64,000 nt of DNA from Diphasiastrum complanatum (GCA_029204225.1 CM055095.1:43863184-43927183); one strand, 5' to 3'. Positions 38,500 through 43,968 are shown, numbered from the stretch's first letter. The notes: generated from the letters alone by a model not told the origin. A program made the numbers and translations.

Positions 38500-40994
38500 A
38501 CGCGCACGCGCGCGCGCGTATTTGTACATAGAGAAATTGAAGCAAACAAACTTCATAAGCAAGAAGGGCCTTACTTGTACATAGAGTCCCCACCAGAACC
38601 TGTACCAGTTGGATCGCCTGTTTGCATGATAAAGTCTTTCTGAACTAAATGGAAGAGGCAATTGTTATAATATTTCATCCTGCACCAACAGAGACAAGCA
38701 TTATTGATATTATGCCAATTATTAGCCTGCTTCTCGTAATTCATTTCTTTTCGTTTGGTTGTTGGGTACTTGGTCAAACAATAATATCTGTTGTGATTTA
38801 TTTGTTGTATAGGTTACTACCTCCATGTTAGGAGTTCCAAAGTTTGTTGTTATACAAGATGGATCAAAAGAATTCACTTCTTATTCTTTCTATAGATTTT
38901 TTATATATGTTTGGTTCCTAGTAGGATGGCAATTTTTTCTTCACTACCATGCATCTCTTTTTCTCTATTATCTTGCTTCAAAAACTTGCATAACGATTTG
39001 TTTATAGAACATGTTTTTTAAATTGCTTTTTGGTCTACATGTGCTAGAGCAGTGAGGATTGATTCTCCTAAGAGCTCTATGTAGTCTCTCCTTGTCAAAG
39101 TCTTGAGAATAAGTTTTGCATGGCTTGATCTAGGAGGTAGACAAGTTGGATGCATGGATTGTAAAATCACACCAAATCTGCAATGGTAAAATTAGATCTT
39201 CGATAGTTTGTCACTAGAAGTAGTATTAATGCATGAGTATTATGGATATAGTTATGCATGTGGATCTAGTTATGCATATGTCTCTACCTACTCATGTGAT
39301 TATGTTTAAGGGTTTTATGTCATGTGATTGGGTAGAGCGTTATCATCACACATTTTGGCTCTTTTCAAAAAAAGTTTGTCCCTATACTTCATGGCGAGGT
39401 TATGTGCTAAGTTGTTACAAAGAATCACCGCTATCATGGCTTCTCCATATGATTGTGGGCAACAACTTGTACAACAGCTCCTATTGTATACCTGTTTGTA
39501 TTGTAACATGCATAAACAACTATGATTACATGGTAATTGGTTGGGATTATCCTCTTAAGAAGGAAGTCTAGCAACACATGGTGTAATAGTATGAGCAACA
39601 CATGGTGCAATAGTATGAGCAACAACAATGTATAGACAACATGGAGAACAAAGAAAGTGAAGAAAAAACACCAAACAAGACTCGATAGACTAATGAAGTT
39701 GACTGACAAGCTACGGACAATACAAACTTTTACCAATACAAAATCTGATGATTGGTGTACCTACAAGTCACAAAGAATCAACTAACAACACAAGGCATAG
39801 TACCTTGGATCAACACTTGGAAGATGTTCAAAGAAACTTTTTGAGATGGTGTTTTCTTATGAATGTGAAAAGGAGGAAACCTTTAAGGATTGGACATATG
39901 TCTAATGCATGTCCTAGTGCATTATATCAAAGTTTTAGGTTTGTGTAAGATAATTCATTAATTGCTAGTAGGTAACGTCAAAGTATTTTATATCTAGCTT
40001 GTAGAATCTGCCCCAATGTGGTCACAAGCAGATATAGTTGATTGCACATCTTGAAGAAGGCTATGGCAAAGAAGTTGGAAACAACTTGAGAGCCTCGATT
40101 AGATGGTAATAAAGAACCTTCAAAATATGGGTGCTTCGAATTACCCTTAACACGAGAAGAAACAAAAAAAGTCCAAGTAGCTAATAATTCAAAAATGCTA
40201 CTTATGTCTTTGTATGTAAAATGGACAACTTGCAATAAGTGCCTCTCCAGGTAACTCCAAAATAACTTGGTTTAGCTTTCTACATAATTGAAGAGCTATT
40301 GCATTAGCCTTAAGTTTAGCGGCTACATTGTGTAACTCTTTTAGCTGATTGATGGTAGTCATTCAACAAGATGGATGGAAAATTGTGCCACAAGGCTGCC
40401 AGATGTAACATCCATCTATAGATATCCGTTTTTGGGAGTCAAAATATAAGTATTGTAAGTCTTGAACCTAATTGGTTTTGTGATTGAATTCAAGTCTTGG
40501 ATAAGAAGTAGATGTATTATCTTGTCATAGTTCATGTTTCTTTCTTGTTGGGATTCTTCTTTATGGGAAGACGGCTTACATTTTGTTCCTTTTGCTTTGT
40601 CAAAAAATACTTCAAGAGGAACAAATGAAAGAACTTTGAAAAGGTCAAAAGGCATGTAAATTTGTGAAACTAACTAGCCTCAAATCAACCAATTGCCAAT
40701 TATGATGCTTATACGTGACCTACTTTGCTATCTACAACAATTTCTCAGGCTTATGGCCTCACCTTGATCATCTCCTTTGTTGCAATTAGTAAATATAAAC
40801 TTAACCAAGTCTCATGCCTTCGTTCACATTCTAGATTTAAATGATCATCTTAAAAATCAGAGCAAATTTTATGAATGTGCAGTTTCGTAGACTTACTTGC
40901 AAAGCTTCAGAAAATTCTTGCAAGTAAGTGGGCAAAGTTCTGTATGCAAATCAATCACAAAATCCCCCAAGCTTGTGTTTATCATTATCGCCAT
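403..40994 (-). CDS. CYP59: CYP59/PPIL4-type nuclear cyclophilin, N-terminal 188 codons, six exons, 3' part off the window
   Basis: Join of six minus-strand exons: 40994-40897, 38679-38575, 28880-28763, 932-882, 784-693 and 502-403 (98, 105, 118, 51, 92 and 100 nt). All introns are GT-AG and the reading frame passes through every junction (phases 2,2,0,0,2). Landmarks in order are [100 protein letters not shown] and [16 protein letters not shown]. These are the multidomain cyclophilin family represented by Arabidopsis CYP59 and animal PPIL4, nuclear proteins linked to RNA polymerase II and RNA processing (family knowledge). The PPIase core is complete; the RRM, CCHC knuckle and charged tail expected next would lie left of position 1. 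The ATG at 40994 gives the family's usual N-terminal length. Activity and expression are not shown. Confidence 0.93.
693..784 (-). CDS. CYP59: CYP59 exon 5
   Basis: A 92-nt exon after acceptor ATGACCTAG, encoding [19 protein letters not shown] then [11 protein letters not shown] and the first two bases of Arg, with donor GTTGGT. This is the end of the PPIase fold. The Arg codon is completed in exon 6. Confidence 0.93.
882..932 (-). CDS. CYP59: CYP59 exon 4
   Basis: A 51-nt, 17-codon exon between acceptor GTCCTCCAG and donor GTGAGT, encoding [17 protein letters not shown]. It supplies the DGKH motif with the His126 equivalent; Trp121 of cyclophilin A is Tyr, as is common in this subfamily. 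It is separated from exon 3 by about 27.8 kb but from exon 5 by only 97 bp. Confidence 0.92.
2122..5466 (+). pseudogene. LINE A ORF2 remnant (endonuclease-reverse transcriptase)
   Basis: ORF2 in three frames. The APE endonuclease part has a GDFNAR-like string near 2467 ([10 protein letters not shown]) and a SDHSFLSF string near 2706. The RT part has [14 protein letters not shown] near 3710, [20 protein letters not shown] near 3888 and the catalytic box [10 protein letters not shown] near 4011, where the first catalytic Asp of YADD is Asn. It continues with [15 protein letters not shown] and SYTYLGVLF, then the thumb and C-terminal domain. At least five in-frame stops or shifts make it nonfunctional. 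Plant L1 elements usually show QGDPLSP at the RT motif, so KQGCSLSP suggests another LINE clade (inference). Confidence 0.88.
2122..5540 (+). mobile_element. LINE A, 5'-truncated non-LTR retrotransposon
   Basis: Begins inside the ORF2 endonuclease at a THES motif and continues through endonuclease, reverse transcriptase and C-terminal region to a 3' UTR ending near 5540. The 3' UTR wording (ATGGAGATGTTTCATATGC) matches the 3' UTR of the copy ending at 27.36 kb. It lies antisense in CYP59 intron 3. Stops and frameshifts occur throughout. The typical TTTC tail is missing because another LINE fragment begins directly after it. Confidence 0.9.
5543..5630 (+). pseudogene. LINE ORF1 fragment
   Basis: About 85 bp translate as [19 protein letters not shown] followed by QVV, matching [19 protein letters not shown] in the ORF1 of LINE B. 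It abuts the 3' UTR of LINE A with no tail between, so it is a rearranged scrap of another copy. The stretch 5631-5990 beyond it has no recognisable content. Confidence 0.75.
6060..6750 (+). pseudogene. LINE B ORF1 (coiled-coil, L1 ORF1p-like RNA-binding protein)
   Basis: The open part 6202-6804 gives about 180 residues of ORF1; a stop at 6186 separates an N-terminal coiled-coil region. It carries a leucine/glutamate heptad region ([18 protein letters not shown]), then [55 protein letters not shown]. This domain order (coiled coil then an RRM-like and a C-terminal basic region) is that of LINE ORF1 nucleic-acid chaperones. The same signature occurs at 43152-43592, 16636-16840 and 27480-27900 in this window. 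Its frame runs into the ORF2 start region at 6749. Confidence 0.8.
6749..8594 (+). pseudogene. LINE B ORF2, 5' part (APE endonuclease and start of RT)
   Basis: Starts at [12 protein letters not shown], the APE N-terminal motif. FTETHES supplies the catalytic Glu, [10 protein letters not shown] is the Asp/Asn motif (Gly of GDFNA changed to Ser), and TLSDHSYL is the final Asp-His motif. RT begins with [16 protein letters not shown] near 8321, [14 protein letters not shown] and [12 protein letters not shown] near 8555. Stops near 6995 and 7403 and frameshifts after 7405 interrupt it. The Copia LTR cuts it at 8594. Confidence 0.88.
8595..9035 (-). repeat. Copia-1 3' LTR
   Basis: Begins TGTCAGAATTGAG and ends TTCTAACA on the plus strand, a TG...CA structure on the coding strand. 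It has lost about 20 bp near its left edge compared with the other LTR. Confidence 0.93.
9036..9050 (-). other. Copia-1 polypurine tract
   Basis: The minus strand reads TTAAGGGGGAG immediately before the 3' LTR, the expected position for plus-strand priming. Confidence 0.8.
9071..13217 (-). pseudogene. Copia-1 gag-pol polyprotein, inactivated
   Basis: Reading from 13217: gag with [20 protein letters not shown]; an in-frame stop at about 12472; CCHC knuckle [14 protein letters not shown] near 12430; protease [11 protein letters not shown] near 12235; integrase HHCC ([18 protein letters not shown]) and core ([32 protein letters not shown]); then RT with [54 protein letters not shown]. The RT catalytic YVDD reads YVVD near 9980. 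RNase H and the terminal [12 protein letters not shown] follow. Frameshifts occur near 11677, 11300 and 10050, with more at 10919-10871 and 9500-9330. The gag-PR-IN-RT-RH order is diagnostic of Copia. Inactive by the catalytic change as well as the breaks. Confidence 0.94.
13651..13663 (-). other. Copia-1 primer binding site (initiator tRNA-Met type)
   Basis: The minus strand reads TGGTATCAGATCG directly after the 5' LTR, matching the 3' end complement of plant initiator tRNA-Met used by most Copia elements (TGGTATCAGAGC) with one early mismatch. Confidence 0.88.
13664..14127 (-). repeat. Copia-1 5' LTR
   Basis: Begins TGTAAGAATTTGTG and ends TTTCTAACA on the plus strand; 464 bp and colinear with 8595-9035 throughout. 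Confidence 0.94.
14128..15890 (+). pseudogene. LINE B ORF2, 3' part (RT palm, thumb, C-terminal zinc motif)
   Basis: Resumes the RT at [14 protein letters not shown], then [33 protein letters not shown] with the catalytic YADD intact, and [16 protein letters not shown] stop at 14553 separates the thumb region ([44 protein letters not shown]). The C-terminal region has a CX2C...HX4C motif ([19 protein letters not shown]) near 15395-15450, interrupted by a frameshift and a stop, then a Ser/Arg/Gln-rich tail. Apart from the Copia insertion it is one of the better preserved RTs here. Confidence 0.9.
16056..17338 (+). mobile_element. LINE C, internally deleted copy
   Basis: Starts in the CT tract that ends LINE B. 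A Pro-rich 5' portion (16070-16530) is followed by ORF1 coiled coil ([45 protein letters not shown]). At about 16840 the sequence passes without a stop into the ORF2 endonuclease ([14 protein letters not shown], then [12 protein letters not shown] near 17100). The ORF1 C-terminus and the ORF2 N-terminus are missing. It ends abruptly at 17338 against an inverted LINE tail. Confidence 0.85.
16636..17230 (+). pseudogene. LINE C ORF1-ORF2 fusion reading frame
   Basis: One open frame joins about 70 residues of ORF1 coiled coil to about 130 residues of APE endonuclease, including [35 protein letters not shown] and ACYFPPESS. The frame then shifts before the GDFNAR motif ([15 protein letters not shown] is readable in another frame near 17213). 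A natural LINE never has these parts adjacent, so this is the product of an internal deletion of about 450 bp judged against LINE B. Confidence 0.75.
17339..17408 (-). mobile_element. Inverted LINE 3'-end scrap
   Basis: On the minus strand this reads GGCATGGAAAAAACATTAATAAAG then a TTTC repeat and a CT repeat, the same 3' terminus as the LINE copies ending at 27.36 and 43.97 kb. It is the only LINE piece I see on the minus strand in the intron array, and only about 70 bp long. It lies between LINE C and LINE D. Confidence 0.85.
17409..20491 (+). mobile_element. LINE D, ORF2-containing copy with internal deletion
   Basis: Begins near the ORF2 start and runs to a 3' UTR ending in GACATTAATATATTC followed by TATTC repeats and the CT tract at 20492. 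A deletion at about 18550 removes the region between endonuclease and RT motif FRKAFDSVP. Oriented antisense to CYP59. Confidence 0.9.
17422..20265 (+). pseudogene. LINE D ORF2 remnant
   Basis: APE endonuclease: [60 protein letters not shown] (intact motif), [12 protein letters not shown] after a deletion: [20 protein letters not shown] near 18560, a frame change, [20 protein letters not shown] near 18747, [13 protein letters not shown] near 18868 (catalytic residues intact), [49 protein letters not shown]. The C-terminal CX2C..HX4C region follows near 19858-19920. Frameshifts near 17990, 18700, 19320 and 19680 prevent translation. Confidence 0.88.
20492..20541 (+). repeat. CT dinucleotide microsatellite between LINE D and LINE E
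   Basis: An uninterrupted run of TC repeats of about 50 bp following the LINE D tail and directly preceding a LINE-type 5' end (TTATCGCTATTTCTCTCCCA). Confidence 0.95.
22056..24210 (-). mobile_element. Gypsy-1 fragment (Ty3/Gypsy pol)
   Basis: Minus-strand pol without LTRs: protease remnant ([14 protein letters not shown], where DTG has become DTR), RT N-terminus ([63 protein letters not shown]), RT-RNase H ([32 protein letters not shown]) and the integrase zinc-finger start ([17 protein letters not shown]). The YVDD region at about 23060 is readable only with frameshifts. Both ends are truncated; the left junction falls inside LINE E. Confidence 0.9.
22480..24206 (-). pseudogene. Gypsy-1 protease-RT-RNase H remnant
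   Basis: Open pieces at 23257-23655 (133 codons) and 22486-22926 (147 codons) with a degenerate stretch between them carry the RT fingers/palm and the RT-RNase H connection. [10 protein letters not shown] and [11 protein letters not shown] identify Ty3/Gypsy rather than Copia. The protease active site is DTR in place of DTG or DSG. It reads in the same direction as CYP59 but lies in its intron. Confidence 0.85.
26391..26403 (-). other. Copia-2 primer binding site
   Basis: Minus strand TGGTATCAGAGCC, an exact match to the plant initiator tRNA-Met complement. Confidence 0.9.
26404..27044 (-). repeat. Copia-2 5' LTR
   Basis: On the minus strand it starts TGTTGGAATATAAATGG and ends ATTTCCTACA, immediately followed by a PBS. 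It is 641 bp. Positions 26600-26690 contain about four diverged copies of a unit reading ACTTGACTATTGGCTATCC. Confidence 0.85.
27363..28065 (+). mobile_element. LINE G, 3'-truncated copy with ORF1 remnant
   Basis: Begins in the CT-rich tail of the preceding LINE. Degenerate ORF1 text is visible: [20 protein letters not shown] near 27495, [16 protein letters not shown] near 27560, and FLDDDLT then MQV near 27853. A start of ORF2 resembling WNCNG follows near 28035 (the text reads LCGNMMGFG or similar). It breaks off near 28065, so it lacks its 3' end, which is unusual for LINEs and implies a later deletion. Confidence 0.72.
28763..28880 (-). CDS. CYP59: CYP59 exon 3
   Basis: Acceptor TATCAGCAG precedes the exon, which completes the split Lys codon and then encodes 39 residues: [20 protein letters not shown], then [19 protein letters not shown]. 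It ends in CAG followed by GTTTCG, a weak but canonical GT donor. The final Gln corresponds to Gln111 of cyclophilin A. Confidence 0.94.
29867..30488 (-). pseudogene. Coiled-coil ORF at the 3' end of Gypsy-2
   Basis: Two overlapping frames give an N-terminal heptad-rich segment ([40 protein letters not shown]) and, after a frameshift near 30250, a C-terminal segment ([53 protein letters not shown]). I do not recognise it. It might be an env-position accessory ORF or a transduced host sequence. Confidence 0.5.
30515..31189 (-). pseudogene. Archaeal-type RNase H domain of Gypsy-2
   Basis: Two open pieces (30962-31189 and 30515-30922) separated by one stop near 30962. ILSVDEACR with [13 protein letters not shown] matches the beta-hairpin of RNase HI with the first Asp; [14 protein letters not shown] carries the Glu; [14 protein letters not shown] carries the second Asp; and [14 protein letters not shown] the last Asp. 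The NNTAEYKGL and RADNIAN strings are those of plant and archaeal RNase H-like proteins, different from the Gypsy RNase H. The enzyme would remove RNA from RNA:DNA hybrids in reverse transcription. A C-terminal extension of about 80 residues follows. Confidence 0.85.
31253..31729 (-). pseudogene. Unknown ORF between integrase and archaeal-type RNase H of Gypsy-2
   Basis: An open frame of 158 codons on the element's coding strand. It is rich in Trp, Tyr and acidic residues ([20 protein letters not shown]) and ends [15 protein letters not shown] with a basic stretch ([12 protein letters not shown]) before it. I do not recognise the family. Its placement, strand and lack of stops suggest it belongs to the element rather than the host, but function is unknown. 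Confidence 0.5.
31848..33060 (-). pseudogene. Gypsy-2 integrase
   Basis: The N-terminal HHCC region is split over 32640-32800 ([15 protein letters not shown]). The core 32114-32635 has [19 protein letters not shown] with the first Asp, [13 protein letters not shown] with the second Asp, and [17 protein letters not shown] with the catalytic Glu, so D,D-35-E is present. The C-terminal domain 31848-32093 has [20 protein letters not shown]. Frameshifts at about 32110 and 32060 and stops near 32640-32830 break the frame. The core is among the best kept integrase sequences in the window. Confidence 0.88.
33109..33726 (-). pseudogene. Chimeric open frame: Copia integrase joined to Gypsy protease
   Basis: The 205-codon frame starts with Copia integrase C-terminal text ([40 protein letters not shown]) and switches at about 33515 to Gypsy protease-like text ([20 protein letters not shown], then [13 protein letters not shown]) and an acidic tail. 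The join is in frame. It most likely marks the point where one element inserted in or recombined with the other; no evidence shows it is expressed. Confidence 0.75.
33516..35990 (-). mobile_element. Copia-3, degenerate Copia element, gag to integrase with 5' LTR
   Basis: Minus-strand order: LTR-like 35690-35986, gag text ([20 protein letters not shown] near 35500, [19 protein letters not shown] near 35370), protease remnant ([13 protein letters not shown] near 34610), integrase zinc and core ([17 protein letters not shown] near 33850, AERKKG near 33745) and the integrase C-terminus down to 33515. Many stops are present. RT and the 3' LTR are missing on this side because Gypsy-2 follows. Confidence 0.8.
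35690..35986 (-). repeat. Copia-3 5' LTR-like segment
   Basis: The minus strand starts TGTTAAAGAGCAATGC and is similar over its length to the plus-strand segment at 37349-37640. Shared landmarks are the TAAGCACTAA..ATTATTGTAAGT text, CATGTTATTT.TAAATACATGGGGCC, and ACTAGCAATTCATTCTCTC. The inner boundary is uncertain because no PBS was found. Confidence 0.75.
36909..37086. mobile_element. Foldback MITE inside Copia-4 RNase H
   Basis: 178 bp starting TGTTAGGTACCCAACCCC and ending GGGGCTGGGTTCCTAACA. Each arm is about 80 bp and pairs with the other with roughly a dozen mismatches or gaps; the loop is about a dozen bases. The arms share GGGTCCCACAC, GGACATTGGA and TGACTTGACCA. It interrupts a Copia coding sequence that reads on both sides. 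I found no clear target duplication, and it has no coding capacity. Confidence 0.92.
37349..37640 (+). repeat. Copia-4 3' LTR
   Basis: Starts TGTTGAAGAGCAATGCC right after a polypurine run and is the inverted relative of 35690-35986. The right edge is uncertain; similarity fades near 37690. Confidence 0.72.
38462..38521. repeat. 60-bp alternating purine-pyrimidine tract (TG then CG), Z-DNA candidate
   Basis: TG repeats pass into CACGCG and CGCGCG text without breaking purine-pyrimidine alternation. It begins about 53 bp inside intron 2, just downstream of the exon 2 donor. Confidence 0.95.
38575..38679 (-). CDS. CYP59: CYP59 exon 2
   Basis: Acceptor TTGGTGCAG is followed by G-ATG-AAA and the exon runs 105 nt to TAC-AA with a GTAAGG donor. 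It encodes [17 protein letters not shown] then [18 protein letters not shown]. The position of the catalytic Arg55 of cyclophilin A (in FHRI) is Leu here (FHLV); Phe60 and Gln63 equivalents are kept. Confidence 0.95.
38680..40896 (-). other. CYP59 intron 1, 2.2 kb
   Basis: Runs from the exon 1 donor GTAAGT at 40896 to the exon 2 acceptor at 38680. Short ORFs exist but none resembles a known protein convincingly, and I see no intact transposon. Confidence 0.85.
40897..40994 (-). CDS. CYP59: CYP59 exon 1 (coding part)
   Basis: Starts at ATG 40994 and encodes 32 codons plus two bases, ending at TGC-AA before a GTAAGT donor. The protein begins [19 protein letters not shown], the beta-1/beta-2 region of the cyclophilin fold, followed by [12 protein letters not shown]. 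The family homologue starts at the equivalent residue, which supports this start. A purine-rich stretch precedes the ATG, and a 5' UTR intron acceptor is possible near 41071. Confidence 0.93.
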
Positions 40995-42180
40995 GCTCAA
41001 CAGCAAAGGATGATCTTTCTCTTCCTCCTTTCTATCTTCAATAACTGACTGAAGCTGGATGTAGAATCAACCTGCCCAACATGACATTGTATAAGAAAAA
41101 TCACTTGTCTAACAACAAAACAAAGTAATTCACATCTTATAAAATACAAAAAAATCACCAAGTTACATCGACTTTCATTTAGCAAATGTTTTGTCCCTAG
41201 TAGAAACTTACTGGTTTTTCACAACATTTTGAGTTGTTCATTTATGTCGTATACTCCTGCATACAATTCGTGTAGCCCTTTGAACCTTTTTGTTTGGCAT
41301 TATCGCATGTTCAATTAAATTATCTCTCTTTTACTATTTGAAAATTTTCACACAATTATTTTACTTTTTCTTCTAAATTATGAAAATCTTGGATAGATAT
41401 TTGTAAACCATCTATCTTAGAGTTGTATGCAGAAAATTCACTTAATCGCATGAATTTGAGTACTAACTTCAAAATTCTATCATGAAAATTCATGTAGAGA
41501 TATCTGAATTCTAAAGGTATTGCCCATAACATAACCAAATAATGGTAAAAATGAATCACAACGAAACGCAGAAGAATGCAATGTATAGATCGAGTACTAA
41601 AGAACGATGATAATCAATGGGAGAATGATGAACATGTGAACACTAGAAGGATCTATGTCACTAAAACTTCCTAATCAGAGTTATGTTGTGTGCTCAAGGG
41701 GCCACATTCTGCTAGTAAGGACATTTTTTTAGTAACAGATCTGCGTGACCATTCCGAACTCAGCATTCAGCTTTCTAAATGCCCAGCTTTAGGAACGCTG
41801 CATATCAGAATTGCTATTTAATAATGGACAGGAGAAGCAGCAGAGCTCTGAGATGATGTTACTATTTCCGGAAAATATTATTAACAAATAAAGAACATAT
41901 AGCTAGCTAGCTAGCTGCCAAAAACAAGAGAAAGTACCAGGAATATTGGCGGCCATAGAAGAAGCTTATCGATGAATAAGAGCTGCCTCTGAAGCAAGGG
42001 CGGCTGCAGGGTTGTCTAGCTGCACATGATTCTCGTAATACCCATGATGCCAGTGATCGACCCACCAAGCGTTTCAAGCAAGAAGAATGCAGAGTCTTCT
42101 GATTCTCTTCCCTAGGTTTGCTCTAAAACCTCTCTCTTGAGGAAGATGAGCATCAACATTGAAACCCTAACCCTAAACCC
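40995..42180 (-). promoter_or_regulatory. Putative CYP59 5' leader and promoter-proximal region with telo-boxes
   Basis: Upstream of ATG 40994 no other coding exon is evident. A possible 5' UTR intron acceptor (TTGGGCAG) lies near 41071. On the minus strand at 42161-42180 there are two adjacent AGGGTTT/TTAGGGTT telo-box motifs, which in plants are common near transcription starts of housekeeping genes (known). The exact start site is inferred, not shown. Confidence 0.4.
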
Positions 42181-42959
42181 AGCACAACAAATGCTTTTGG
42201 GTATTATTAATGAGTTGGATTTTCTCTCTCACCTCACTATATCGCTATTTTACTCTCTTCAAACCTAAGAAAGTCCCTAGCCCTAAGAAATCCTAACAAA
42301 AAATCACGAGCTCTCTTTGTGCTTTCAACGTCTCTCCCCGCTCTCTCTCTCTACGCTCTCTCACCATCTCTCTTTTCCCTCCCGTGCTCGCTCTCTCACC
42401 TATCCTACTCCCCTCTCTCTCTCTCCGGATAAGCCATCCTCATGCTTCTGCTCCTTGCTCTCTCTCCCGATCAGCCATCACTGCTCTCTCTCTCTCTCAC
42501 TCTCTGATGCGCTGCTGCTGCTGCCTGATGCTGCTCGCTGCCCTACTGCGGTTGTTGCTGCTAGCCCGTTGTTCCCTCCATCATTTACCCTCCTTTCCCG
42601 TCCCTCCATCACTGTTTGTTGTCCCTCCATCGTTGTCCCTCCCTCTCTCTGCTGGCCCATCGTTTTACCTTCCTACATTGTTGGCCTCCATTGCTTTACC
42701 TTTCTTGCCCTGCCATTGCTTTCTTGTACTGTGGCTGATCGGCAATCAGTGAATCGGAAGGGGAAGAAGAAAACCCCTCCCCCTTCTAGCTTTGTTTTTC
42801 CCTCGCCCCTCCACTCCCGCAACCTCTACCGCCTCTCCTACTGCCACTACCCCTTCGACTCTTTCTTCCTCCTCTCCTTTCACTCCTCCATCTTCATCCT
42901 CTTTGTCTCCACCTCTTTCAGTTGATTTTTCATCTGGTTTCCCTTGCTTTATTGAGTCT

Positions 42960-43592
42960 CTTTAAGAGACCAATGTGTCCTTGCTTGCCTTAATCAGGCA
43001 ACAAGCATTCCAAATCTCCACTCTGAAGAATACGGTTTTGGCCCTCCAGGGCAAAGTTGGCATTCTTGAGGTTGATGTTACTTACCTCAAGAATGAATTG
43101 GAAGCGGATGAAGAGGAAGAAGAAGAAGTTGGCAATGCAGATTCATAAGACATGGCAAAGCAGCTTCAAGAGCGGGTTCGCTCCTTGGAGCAGCAATTTC
43201 AACAATCGAAGAGTTCTTGGGCCGACATGCTCAAGGGATCTAAGCAGGTTATTTCTAAATCTATTCTAGAACATCAAAAAAGAGATCTCAAGGCCCTCAA
43301 TGTCAGAGTTAGGGGAGCTTCTTTTGCGGGTAAGGACCTCGTAGCTGAGGCAAATGCTTTCATTCATTCCACCTTTGGTCTCATAGAGGATGTCATATCT
43401 GCTGCTTGGGTGGATAAGCTCCAATCCACTACAGTGTTTCTACGTTTCAAGGATGCTTTGCTTCGTCAAAAGGTTCTACGTAGAAGAGGTTGCCTGAAGG
43501 GATCTACTATTTTTATGGATGAAGACTTGATGCCCATTCAATGGACTGAGAGAAAGAAAATAATCGCGGATGCTAAGGCCAACGGTTTATGA
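42960..43592 (+). pseudogene. LINE H ORF1
   Basis: A coiled-coil segment (FQISTLKNTVLALQGKVGIL, VTYLKNELEADEEEEEE) is separated by one TAA at 43147 from the open frame 43152-43592, which has LQERVRSLEQQFQQSKSSWA, DLKALNVRVRGASFAGKD, TTVFLRFKDALLRQKVLRRR and MDEDLMPIQWTERKK. The layout is the same as in LINE B ORF1. Only the one stop is seen in this stretch. Confidence 0.82.
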
Positions 43593-43626
43593 GCTCTCTT
43601 TCGAGACGGACGCCCGGTCTTGGTTA

Positions 43627-43835
43627 AAATTGCATAACTTAAAATTTCAGATTCTTCTCCCTCTCCTACGCGAGATGTTTGAGCTACAGTCATTTATTTC
43701 CTCTCCTGCGTGAGAGATGAGCTTTTTAACAAATTGCATAACTTAAAATTTCATATTCTTCTCCCTCTCCTACGCGAGATGTTTGAGCTACAGTCATTTA
43801 TTTCCTCTCCTGCATGAGAGATGAGCTTTTTTACA
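43627..43835 (+). repeat. 104-bp tandem duplication in LINE H 3' UTR
   Basis: Two copies with starts at about 43627 and 43731, both running from AATTGCATAACTTAAAATTT to GAGAGATGAGC; they differ at only a few positions. Confidence 0.95.
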
Positions 43836-43968
43836 GAGCGAATTACGTTTTAATTTAGTTTTCTGTGGACAGCATTGTTTTGTCCGAGTTCCATTTCTTA
43901 TAATGTACTCCTTTCGTCTTATACGCCTTTTGGCATGGAAAAGACGTTAATAAAGCTTTCTTTCTTTT

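Larger units (their letters stand above)
28881..38574 (-). other. CYP59 intron 2, 9.7 kb
   Basis: Bounded by the exon 2 donor GTAAGG at 38574 and the exon 3 acceptor at 28881. It contains a Gypsy remnant (29867-33515), Copia remnants (33516-35990 and 36801-37640), a foldback MITE and a TG/CG repeat. Nothing was recognised in 28881-29866, 35991-36800 and 37641-38461. Confidence 0.88.
42221..43968 (+). mobile_element. LINE H, ORF1-only non-autonomous LINE derivative
   Basis: The 5' end (TTTCTCTCTCACC, ATCGCTATTTTACTCTC) resembles the LINE E 5' end at 20540. A CT- and Pro-rich 5' region is followed by ORF1 (to 43592) and then straight by the 3' UTR, which ends TTTTGGCATGGAAAAGACG then TTAATAAAGCTTTC with a TTTC tail. 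No endonuclease or RT sequence is present. It lies upstream of CYP59 and points away from it. Confidence 0.85.

Noticed and set aside
38374-38661. ORFs rich in Thr-His or Val-Cys across the TG repeat
   Set aside because: Products of the dinucleotide tract; the real coding content here is CYP59 exon 2 just beside it.
38819-38960. [16 protein letters not shown] resembling a Gypsy integrase core
   Set aside because: Only about 15 residues fit and the flanks do not; too weak to annotate.
42317-42925. 202-codon Ser/Leu/Pro-rich plus-strand ORF
   Set aside because: Lies in the CT-rich 5' region of LINE H; low complexity, and not in frame with the ORF1 coiled coil. Not counted as a separate gene.
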